From: an uncultured Bacillaceae bacterium
Lineage (GTDB): Bacteria > Bacillota > Bacilli > Bacillales > Alkalibacillaceae
Reading direction: 5' to 3'
Assembly: GCA_937958375.1 (NCBI GenBank)
Contig: CALGNY010000004.1
Coordinates: 1 to 14,556 of the forward strand
Length of the DNA: 14,556 bases
This document shows positions 1-6,714 of the stretch, one piece after another (position 1 is the stretch's first letter; each line of letters opens with the position of its first letter). The translations under genes were made by a program, and so were the position numbers. Under the pieces are notes generated by a model, which saw nothing but the letters and a program-made list of their open reading frames with translations, searched no databases and was not told the origin of the DNA.

Positions 1-180
1 ATTTTGAGCTTCTGAATGTCGATGAGAGTGCTTGTCATCGACATTTGAACGATTTTGAGCCGCCGAATGTCGATGAGAAAGCTTGTCAGCGACATTTGAA
101 CGATTTTGAGCCGCCGAATGTCGATGAGAACGCTTGTCAGCGACATTTGAGATGTTTTTGAACCACGAATGTCGATAAGA
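1..180. repeat. Tandem 51-bp repeat, family A (with inverted arms)
   Basis: Three full units start at 14, 65 and 116, exactly 51 bp apart, and a partial fourth starts at 167. Bases 1-13 match the linker that ends each unit, so the array continues left of the window. Each unit has an arm AATGTCGATGA, a 9-base loop such as GAAAGCTTG, the complementary arm TCATCGACATT, and a linker of about 16 bases (ACGATTTTGAGCCGCC). The stem is perfect (11 bp) in the first unit. Units two and three carry TCAGCGACATT, which gives one mismatch. There is no reading frame and no T-run next to the hairpins, so they do not look like terminators. The function is unknown. Confidence 0.9.
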
Positions 181-230
181 CTGGCCCATTTCAGGTTATT
201 CACCAATTGATTGGAATTGTAATGGTTGCC

Positions 231-400
231 TCAGTGCGTTGAAATCCATTTTTCACCGCTTAACGCAGTGAGAACACCTGTCAATGCGTTGAAATCCATT
301 TTTTCATCGCTCAACGCAGTGAGAAAGCCTGTCAGTACATTGATATTAATTTATTCACCGCTCAACGTAGTGAGACGGCTTTCAATGCATTGAAATATAA
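231..400. repeat. Tandem 50-51-bp repeat, family B (same core, different arms)
   Basis: Units start at TGCGTT or its variants at 235, 285, 336 and 386, giving periods of 50, 51 and 50. Each unit has an arm TGCGTTGA, an AT-rich linker, an inverted arm TCAACGCA, and then the core GTGAGAAAGCCTGTCA leading to the next arm. The core matches that of family A (TGAGAA..GC.TGTCA), but the arms and linker are unrelated to family A. The arms can pair across either the core or the AT-rich linker. The stem across the core has one mismatch in the first unit and is more decayed in later ones. The whole gap 1-474 downstream of spoVD holds only these repeats and a short AT-rich tail. I see no gene and no clear spoVD terminator in it. 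Confidence 0.88.
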
Positions 401-474
401 TTTTTTCTACAAACTGACATAGACTTTTCCACCTACTTAGCTGGTTCAAACATACTTACTACTTTCATTCACCA

Positions 475-2394
475 TTATTCACCCATGTAAACCCTGACTG
501 TCGAACCGGACTCTACTTTCACTCCGCTTTCAGGTGATTGCGAGATGACATGGTCGCCTTCTCCTTGAACATCAATCTCTAAATTCGTGAGATATTGTTG
601 TAAATCATTTATCGTTTCACCGGTCAAATCAGGCACTTCGACTGGGGGCGCTTCAGGCCACTGATATTCTTTTTCCAATCCTTCCTGTTTGGTTACGTTG
701 TTATGGTTTTGTACGTCATCAATAATTCTCCCTGCGATCGGACTGGCGACGACTCCACCGAATTGGACGGTATCTTTTGGGTTATCGATCGCAACATAGA
801 CCAACAGTTCTGGTTTGTCTGCGGTTGAGAAACCGATAAATGATACGATATGCTCGTTTTCCATATATCGTCCGTCCGCCCCTACTTTTTGTGCGGTTCC
901 CGTTTTCCCGCCAACCCGGTAGCCGTCAACATAAGCACCTCGACCTGTTCCATTACTGACGACCTGCTCGAGGGCTCTTCTCACTTCAGCGGATGTCTCA
1001 TTTGAGATGACTTGCTTTTTCACTTTCGGCTTCCGCTCCATGATTGGTTCATTTGTTTTTGGGTCATATAATCCTTTGACCACATAGGGTTCATACAAGT
1101 AACCGCCGTTAATTGCCGCTGCGACCGCGGTCACTTGTTGGATCGGCGTGACTGAAACACCTTGCCCGAATGCTGTCGTGGCTAACTCGACTGGGCCAAC
1201 TTGATCATCTTTAAATAAAATTCCCGAGCTCTCACCTTCCAAATCAATTCCGGTTTTCTCGCCAAATCCATATTCTCGGATGTAGGTAAACAAGCGTTCT
1301 TTACCTACCATTTGCCCGAGGGTGACAAAGCCGGGGTTACAGGAATTTTCTACGACTTCCAAATACGTTTGTTCGCCGTGTCCACCATCATGCCAGCAAT
1401 GAAGATGAGCACCCTCGACTTTGATGTGCCCGCTATCATAATACGTATCTTTATCCAAATCCACGAGCCCCTCTTCAATGGCAGCTGAAAGCGTGATGAT
1501 TTTGAACGTTGAACCGGGCTCAAAGGTACTGAATACGGGTAAGTTTTGATTGTAAACCTCAGGACTGACGGTCTGATATTCATTCGGGTGATAGGTCGGA
1601 CGTGTTGCCATCGCCAGCACTTCACCGTTTTGCGGATTCATGACGATCGCCAAAGCACTATCGGGATTATACGTTGCAACCGCTTGGTCCAATTCCCTTT
1701 CGACAATGGACTGGATATCTGCATCGATAGTCAATGCCATTTGATGACCGTCTTCGGGTTCCGTATATCGGTTCGAACGATTATTCATTCGTCCACCTTT
1801 TGCATCTGAAAAAAATGAAAGTGCTCCATTCTCTCCCTTCAGCTCTTCATCATAGCTGGCTTCCAATCCAGCCAATCCTTGATTATCGATACCGGTAAAC
1901 CCGAGTACATGAGAGAGTTGTGTACCTTGCGGATAGTGACGCTTGGAGTCTTTTGCTAAATAAATTCCAGGCAAATTAAGATTTCGGATGTCGTCTGCCT
2001 GCTCGTCTGTCAGTTTTCTTCCTTCTGGATGAATCATTTCGACCGATACAGACTTCGTTAAATGATCCATCAATTTTTCCCGATCAATCTCAATCACATC
2101 ACCAAGTTGATCGGCGACTCGTTCGGGATCCTCAATCTGTCTTGGAACGACGACCAAACTCGGAGCAACCGCATTATCGACTAACACTTCACCGTTTCGA
2201 TCCACAATTTTTCCTCGTTCCGACTGAAAAGGGATATCCCTTGTCCAGAGATCCTCCGCGTGTTCCATGATTTCGTCACCAGACACCAGCTGAACATAAG
2301 ACAACCTTCCGAACATAATCAAAAAATAAACAGCCAACAAAAAAAAGACAATGATCAGCCGCTTCCTCACCGTTAGCATCGATACATGCTTCAC
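475..2394 (-). CDS. spoVD: SpoVD, sporulation-specific penicillin-binding protein (cortex transpeptidase)
   Basis: Class B PBP of 639 aa that cross-links spore cortex peptidoglycan in the outer forespore membrane, in B. subtilis together with the SEDS protein SpoVE. An N-terminal membrane anchor spans about residues 12-30, followed by the PBP dimerisation domain (about 50-200). The transpeptidase domain has nucleophile motif S295-T-F-K298, S351-C-N353 and K497-T-G-T500. One PASTA domain covers about 585-638. Cys333 and Cys352 match the cysteine pair that in B. subtilis SpoVD forms a disulfide reduced by StoA. This pair, the single PASTA domain and the place after pbpB separate it from vegetative PBPs. 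The start is GTG at 2394, 8 bases after an AGGAGG at 2403-2408. A sigma-E-type promoter lies just upstream. Confidence 0.96.
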   Translation of the reverse strand: MKHVSMLTVRKRLIIVFFLLAVYFLIMFGRLSYVQLVSGDEIMEHAEDLWTRDIPFQSERGKIVDRNGEVLVDNAVAPSLVVVPRQIEDPERVADQLGDVIEIDREKLMDHLTKSVSVEMIHPEGRKLTDEQADDIRNLNLPGIYLAKDSKRHYPQGTQLSHVLGFTGIDNQGLAGLEASYDEELKGENGALSFFSDAKGGRMNNRSNRYTEPEDGHQMALTIDADIQSIVERELDQAVATYNPDSALAIVMNPQNGEVLAMATRPTYHPNEYQTVSPEVYNQNLPVFSTFEPGSTFKIITLSAAIEEGLVDLDKDTYYDSGHIKVEGAHLHCWHDGGHGEQTYLEVVENSCNPGFVTLGQMVGKERLFTYIREYGFGEKTGIDLEGESSGILFKDDQVGPVELATTAFGQGVSVTPIQQVTAVAAAINGGYLYEPYVVKGLYDPKTNEPIMERKPKVKKQVISNETSAEVRRALEQVVSNGTGRGAYVDGYRVGGKTGTAQKVGADGRYMENEHIVSFIGFSTADKPELLVYVAIDNPKDTVQFGGVVASPIAGRIIDDVQNHNNVTKQEGLEKEYQWPEAPPVEVPDLTGETINDLQQYLTNLEIDVQGEGDHVISQSPESGVKVESGSTVRVYMGE

Positions 2395-2426
2395 TCGGCA
2401 TTCCTCCTGAACCTAGCGTTGTATCA

Positions 2427-2455
2427 ATTGTATGAGAAAGCTTGTCTAATTAGAC
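2427..2455 (-). promoter_or_regulatory. Sigma-E promoter of spoVD
   Basis: On the minus strand, GTCTAATT (2455-2448) is followed by a 13-base spacer and CATACAAT (2434-2427). The -10 fits the sigma-E consensus CATACAnT exactly, and the -35 resembles GTCATATT. The predicted start lies about 25 bases upstream of the GTG. B. subtilis spoVD is known to be transcribed by mother-cell sigma-E, so site and function agree. The spacer and part of the -10 are a copy of the repeat core found at 1-400. Confidence 0.8.
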
Positions 2456-2472
2456 CATTGTCTTCTTCCTGA

Positions 2473-4713
2473 TTACGGGCTGGCATCGCCCTCAGCATCT
2501 TGATTTGAATCTTCTTCCGGTTCGCCCTCTGACTCACCTTCCGGCACCACTTCTAGTTGGTCTTCGTATTGTTGTAGATTACTCTTCAATTCAATGACTA
2601 AGCGATCATTCTCCTGCACGACAGCTCCTGGCTTAATACTTTGTTCGTCAACGAAGCCACTCCCAACAAAATCCAACTGAAGATCCAACAACTCACTGAT
2701 ATGCAGAACATCCCGTAAAGGCCATCCAGTTAAATCAGGCATCTTCACTTCTCCATCGGTCAAAAGAAGTAATCGGTTACTCTGAAAAATTTCATCTCCA
2801 CCAAACGGTCGACTATCGATCACTTCATCACCTGAACCAAGCGTCGTAATCGTCAATCCCTTTTCACCGTAATTTCCTTTCACTTCTTCAACCGTTGATC
2901 CCGCAAGTTGTCCTAGTTCAATTGGTTCCATCGGTTCGGCGTCTTCCTGATCTGGCTCGACATTTAAGTAATTCAAACTGTTTTCCATAACCGTTTTGAA
3001 AATATAAGAAGTTGTTCTGGAGCCATGAGAATAGTTTTCGATTTCCGGTTGTTTGACTGCGATAAACATCAACAATTCTGGATCGTCTTTCGGAGCCATG
3101 CCCATAAAAGAAAACACATAGTCGCCCGGTCCACTCAGCCAACCGCCTGTTTCAGGGTCTGGTAGTTGGGCAGTCCCCGTCTTCCCAAGACTCGAATAAC
3201 TATTTAGCTGAAAATTCCGCCCAGTTCCGTCGGTCATAACTGATCCAAATAACTCTTTTAACCGTTCTGAAGTTTCCGCGCTAATCGGCTCCCCAGCAAC
3301 CTCAGGCTCACTTTTATACAGAATTTCCTCCGTATCCGAATCAACGACGCTCGAAATGACATATGGTTTCATCATTTTCCCTTCATTACCGATCGCTGTT
3401 GCGGCTTTCATCATCTGAATCGGTGTATAAGTCGACCCTTGACCATATGCCGCCGTCAATTGTTCCATTGGATATTGATAAACCATTTTACCCAGTCGTT
3501 CGCCTGCCAAATCAATTTCAGTCATCCGATCAAAATGAAAGGCTTCCAAATATTCTTCAAACGTATCCGGTCCGATCTTTTCCCACAAAAGTTTTGCAAC
3601 GGCAACGTTTGAGGAACGTCGGATTCCCTCATCGTAAGTAATCTCACCCCACCCACGATCATTATAGTCATGGATGTAGCGGTAATTTTCATTGATGCGG
3701 TATTTCCCAGACTTGAATTTTTCATCGCCGTTATAGACGCTTTCTTCCATCGCGGCTGCCACGGTGAACATTTTCATCGTCGAACCCGGCTCAAACGGAT
3801 ACGAAATCACATCATTATACCAATTCGTTATGTCCTCAGGTTCATTCGGATTAAACGTTGGCCGGTTGCTCATCGCAAGCATCTCACCTGTTTTTGGATC
3901 CATCACCGCAGCAATCATACGTTCCGGATTGTATTCCTGATCGACAGTCGTTAAGGCATCTTCCAAAAACGTTTGGATCTTTTGGTCAATGGTCAAATAC
4001 ACATGGTCGCCATCCTCAGGCGGCTTAACCGTCTCATCAGCATTCAACAATTTGTAGCCATATTTATCCCGTTTATAACTGATCGATCCCGGCTCGCCAT
4101 TCAAATATTCATCCCACTCTAATTCGACACCGAGGCCGGCAACTTGCTCTCCTTTTTCTTCCCTTGTGAATCCTAATACATGGGACGCGAATGGGCCATT
4201 TGGATAATACCGGTCCATTTGCTGTTCAAAATTAATTCCAGGCAATTCTAACGCACTGATTTCTTCCATCGTCTCTTCGGAAAACTCACCGCCTGCTTTC
4301 CCGAATTCGACTTGAAACCGATCGTTTTCGATCCCATTCCGAATCGTTTCCTCAATCTCAGCAGGCTCTCGATCTAAATAGGGTGCTAATTTTTCAGCCG
4401 TTTTTCCAGGGTCCTCAACATGTAATGCCGTCGGTGAATTTTCCGAGTAGTCCTCATCCACGATTGCATACATTTTATAAATCGGACGATTATCAGCCAA
4501 GACCATGCCCGTACGGTCCAAAATCTTACCTCGCTGATAACTTAGCTCGCCGCCCGTTTGCCGATATTTATCCGAATAATCAATTAAATCGACCGACTGT
4601 ACTTCTCCACCTACCTGGATATATACAAAACGGCCGATAACGACTAAAAACAACAATGTAAATACGCTGACCAAGAAAATGAGCGTAAAATTTTTATTTT
4701 TGAACCTTCTCAC
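2473..4713 (-). CDS. pbpB: PBP2B, division transpeptidase (class B PBP)
   Basis: Septal peptidoglycan transpeptidase of the divisome, working with FtsW, FtsL and DivIB. Counting from the GTG at 4713 (746 aa), a membrane anchor spans about 10-33 and the dimerisation domain about 55-230. The catalytic motifs are S311-T-M-K314, S367-S-N369 and K511-T-G-T514. Two PASTA domains follow (about 595-655 and 656-710), then a very acidic tail (about 715-746). Two PASTA domains and the place right after ftsL identify PBP2B rather than SpoVD. A TTG directly before (4716) is also possible, but the AAGGAAGGG site is 7 bases from the GTG and only 4 from the TTG. The gene follows ftsL by 14 bases and no separate promoter is visible. 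The acidic tail is the one unusual part. Confidence 0.96.
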   Translation of the reverse strand: MRRFKNKNFTLIFLVSVFTLLFLVVIGRFVYIQVGGEVQSVDLIDYSDKYRQTGGELSYQRGKILDRTGMVLADNRPIYKMYAIVDEDYSENSPTALHVEDPGKTAEKLAPYLDREPAEIEETIRNGIENDRFQVEFGKAGGEFSEETMEEISALELPGINFEQQMDRYYPNGPFASHVLGFTREEKGEQVAGLGVELEWDEYLNGEPGSISYKRDKYGYKLLNADETVKPPEDGDHVYLTIDQKIQTFLEDALTTVDQEYNPERMIAAVMDPKTGEMLAMSNRPTFNPNEPEDITNWYNDVISYPFEPGSTMKMFTVAAAMEESVYNGDEKFKSGKYRINENYRYIHDYNDRGWGEITYDEGIRRSSNVAVAKLLWEKIGPDTFEEYLEAFHFDRMTEIDLAGERLGKMVYQYPMEQLTAAYGQGSTYTPIQMMKAATAIGNEGKMMKPYVISSVVDSDTEEILYKSEPEVAGEPISAETSERLKELFGSVMTDGTGRNFQLNSYSSLGKTGTAQLPDPETGGWLSGPGDYVFSFMGMAPKDDPELLMFIAVKQPEIENYSHGSRTTSYIFKTVMENSLNYLNVEPDQEDAEPMEPIELGQLAGSTVEEVKGNYGEKGLTITTLGSGDEVIDSRPFGGDEIFQSNRLLLLTDGEVKMPDLTGWPLRDVLHISELLDLQLDFVGSGFVDEQSIKPGAVVQENDRLVIELKSNLQQYEDQLEVVPEGESEGEPEEDSNQDAEGDASP

Positions 4714-4727
4714 CAAAAATCCCTTCC

Positions 4728-5102
4728 TTAAGGGGTATTATTCGCTTGTTTCACGTTACTGTTTTTAATGTCCAATCCATGTTTTTCTGCGATGGTCAAG
4801 ATTCTTGTTGGGTTACTTAGCTCTTGGACCTCTGCACGTAAGGAAACATTCTGTGATTGAATGGCATCAATATTCCGATCCAACTGTTGGATATCCCGGT
4901 TCATAGAATCGACGGATGTTGAAAACATGACCATGTAAACTGCGAAACACGTTAATACCAAGATGCCTAAAGTATACAAAACCTTTTCACCTTTTGTAAA
5001 TAACGTTTTTTTGGCATGCTGCGTTTGTCGGTCAGGTTGTTGAGACGTTCTGTCGTTTCGTTGTGGTAATGATTGATAGCTTCTCAGTCTTTCAGCACTC
5101 AT
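4728..5102 (-). CDS. ftsL: FtsL, cell division protein
   Basis: Small bitopic divisome protein of 124 aa. It has a polar, basic cytoplasmic N-terminus (1-40), one membrane span (about 41-62) and an extracytoplasmic coiled coil (about 63-97: MNRDIQQLDRNIDAIQ and on). It ends in the conserved stretch NPTRILTIAEKHGL (97-110). FtsL pairs with DivIC and supports recruitment of PBP2B, the product of the next gene. The start is ATG at 5102, preceded by AAAGGAGA. It lies 14 bases after rsmH, in the standard dcw position. The sequence is weakly conserved in the family, so length, topology and position carry the call. Confidence 0.93.
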   Translation of the reverse strand: MSAERLRSYQSLPQRNDRTSQQPDRQTQHAKKTLFTKGEKVLYTLGILVLTCFAVYMVMFSTSVDSMNRDIQQLDRNIDAIQSQNVSLRAEVQELSNPTRILTIAEKHGLDIKNSNVKQANNTP

Positions 5103-5116
5103 TTTCTAATCTCCTT

Positions 5117-6079
5117 TCAGTCCAGGGCATATTTTTCGTTCCAGTCGGTTACCTTTTCACAGATCCTTAATTTCGCCGATCTCGATCGACGATTTTCTTC
5201 CAGTTCGCCTTCTTCAGGCACAATTGGTTTTCGGTTGATTAATTTAAATGGTGGTTGAACTTCTTCAGGCATCAACGGAATTTCTTTCGGAACCTCGGGT
5301 GGTGAACTCCATTTTTTGAATGCCTGCTTACAAATCTTGTCTTCCAGTGAATGAAACGTAATTACTGCGATTCGCCCGCCGACAGCAACTCGTCGTGCGG
5401 CTTGATGCAATGCTTCTTCAAAAACATGTAATTCGTTATTGACTGCGATGCGGATCGCTTGAAAAATTCGCTTCGCCGGATGTCCACCTTTTCTCCTGGC
5501 CGGAGCAGGTATCGCTTCTTTGATGATTTCCACCAATTCCAACGTCGTTTCGATTGGCTTTTTTTCTCTTTTACGTTCAATATTTCTGGCAATTTGTTTG
5601 GAGAACTTTTCTTCTCCGTATCGAAAAAATGATTTGACGAGTTGTTCATATGCCCATGTATTGACGACTTCATAGGCACTCAGTGCTTGTGCTTGATTCA
5701 TGCGCATATCCAGTGGTGCGTCATGGTGGTAACTAAACCCTCTTTCGATTTGATCGAGTTGGGGTGATGAAACACCGAGATCAAACAAGACTCCATCCAC
5801 TTCATCAATTTGCAGTTCTGTTAATGTGTCTTCTAAATGAACAAAATTTTTATGGATCAAGTCGATTTTGGACTCGGTTTCTTCGAATATTTCTTCCGCA
5901 TGCTCAATCGCCGTCAAATCTTGATCAAAAGCGATTAAGCGACCATCATTGGAAAGTTCTTCAACGATTTTTTTCGCATGTCCTGCGCCACCAAGTGTGC
6001 AGTCTACATAAATTCCATCTTTTTTAATCGCTAGGCCTTCGATTGCTTCTTCGTTCAATACACTGAAATGCTCAAACAT
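5117..6079 (-). CDS. rsmH: 16S rRNA (cytosine1402-N4)-methyltransferase RsmH (MraW)
   Basis: SAM-dependent enzyme that N4-methylates C1402 of 16S rRNA in the ribosomal P site. Counting from the ATG at 6079 (320 aa), the SAM-binding motif DCTLGGAGHA is at 26-35, DLGVSSPQLD at 100-109 and the family signature HPAKRIFQAIRIAVN at 200-214. ITFHSLEDKI follows at 240-249 and an ENRRSRSAKLR stretch near the C-terminus (295-305). An upstream in-frame GTG at 6097 overlaps the mraZ stop. However, GGAGGG sits 7 bases before the ATG at 6079, and the resulting start MFEHFSVL resembles that of B. subtilis MraW, so I use 6079. The gap to mraZ is 17 bases and they are surely cotranscribed. Confidence 0.96.
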   Translation of the reverse strand: MFEHFSVLNEEAIEGLAIKKDGIYVDCTLGGAGHAKKIVEELSNDGRLIAFDQDLTAIEHAEEIFEETESKIDLIHKNFVHLEDTLTELQIDEVDGVLFDLGVSSPQLDQIERGFSYHHDAPLDMRMNQAQALSAYEVVNTWAYEQLVKSFFRYGEEKFSKQIARNIERKREKKPIETTLELVEIIKEAIPAPARRKGGHPAKRIFQAIRIAVNNELHVFEEALHQAARRVAVGGRIAVITFHSLEDKICKQAFKKWSSPPEVPKEIPLMPEEVQPPFKLINRKPIVPEEGELEENRRSRSAKLRICEKVTDWNEKYALD

Positions 6080-6096
6080 TTCAAAACCCTCCATCA

Positions 6097-6528
6097 CTAA
6101 ATGTCGAAATCCATCATATTTTCAGCAATCTCTGCAAAGGATTCCTCAGACTCTTCCACATAGTCTGTCCAGCTGTCGCGAGCCCATAATTCGATTCGGT
6201 TCGACACGCCAATCACGATGCATTCCTTTTCGAGGTTGGCATACTTGCGGAGGGGTGATGGAACGTTGATTCTACCTTGCTTATCAATTTCACATTCTAC
6301 TGCACCTGAGAAAAAGAAACGTGTGAATGCACGTGCATCCTTTTTCGTAACAGGTAATTTCTTCAGTTTCTCTTCAAGGATTTTCCATTCATCCATTGGG
6401 TAGGCGAATAAACAATGATCGATCCCCCGAGTGAGCACAAATGATTCACCTAAGCCCTCACGGAACTTAGAAGGAACGATTAAGCGTCCTTTGGTATCAA
6501 TATTGTGTTGAAACTCACCCATAAACAT
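6097..6528 (-). CDS. mraZ: MraZ, transcriptional regulator of the dcw operon
   Basis: DNA-binding protein of 143 aa with two SpoVT/AbrB-like swapped-hairpin domains. It forms a ring and in other bacteria represses its own operon through short direct repeats. Both DxKGR signatures are visible: DTKGRLIVPSKFREGL (11-26) and DKQGRINVPSPLRKYA (82-97). TKKDARAFTRFFFSGA lies between them. Length and sequence match B. subtilis MraZ closely, including the start MFMGE and the end AENMMDFDI. The start is ATG at 6528, 8 bases after AGGTGGGG. It is first in the dcw transcript and follows a terminator that ends the bshC unit. Confidence 0.97.
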   Translation of the reverse strand: MFMGEFQHNIDTKGRLIVPSKFREGLGESFVLTRGIDHCLFAYPMDEWKILEEKLKKLPVTKKDARAFTRFFFSGAVECEIDKQGRINVPSPLRKYANLEKECIVIGVSNRIELWARDSWTDYVEESEESFAEIAENMMDFDI

Positions 6529-6538
6529 AGACTTCGCC

Positions 6539-6582
6539 CCACCTTTTTTTATAGTCTACCACATTCCCCCACTTCCTACCAC
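6539..6582 (-). promoter_or_regulatory. MraZ operator: GTGG boxes on a 10-bp pitch
   Basis: Read on the minus strand, GTGG occurs at 6582-6579, 6572-6569 and 6562-6559, exactly 10 bp apart (GTGGTAGGAA, GTGGGGGAAT, GTGGTAGACT). A fourth GTGG at 6542-6539 keeps the register after one skipped position, but it also forms part of the mraZ ribosome binding site. MraZ proteins are known to bind such closely spaced short direct repeats before mraZ. A possible -10 (TATAAA or TAGACT) lies in the skipped position. I see no good -35, so the promoter cannot be placed exactly. Confidence 0.72.
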
Positions 6583-6603
6583 TTTTTTATTAAAAAAATC
6601 TTT

Positions 6604-6645
6604 AAAAAATAAAAAAACATGTTCAGTTTATTCGACTGAACATGT
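6604..6645 (-). terminator. Rho-independent terminator of the panE-bshC unit
   Basis: A perfect 11-bp stem, ACATGTTCAGT (6617-6627) paired with ACTGAACATGT (6635-6645), has a 7-base loop. On the minus strand it is followed by a run of T (about 6616-6604). It lies about 70 bases after the bshC stop and just upstream of the mraZ operator, separating the two transcripts. Confidence 0.9.
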
Positions 6646-6714
6646 CACAAAGCTTGTTATTTCAACATTTTACGTAATTTTGTCGGATTGTGGGGATTGG
6701 TGGTGACTGAGTGG

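Noticed and set aside
1..400. CRISPR array or string of terminators
   Set aside because: The linkers are repeated rather than unique, and the hairpins lack T-runs on either side.
3363..3954. Plus-strand open frames opposite pbpB, such as 3363-3641 and 3670-3954
   Set aside because: They lie wholly antisense to conserved PBP2B codons, lack good ribosome binding sites, and give no recognisable protein. They are shadow frames.
5362..5679. 105-aa minus-strand frame inside rsmH
   Set aside because: It overlaps the conserved RsmH sequence in another frame and is a shadow.
6646..6660. CACAAAGCTTGTTA as a further copy of the repeat core
   Set aside because: Only AAAGCTTGT matches, around an AAGCTT palindrome, and no inverted arms flank it. 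This is within chance for AT-rich DNA.
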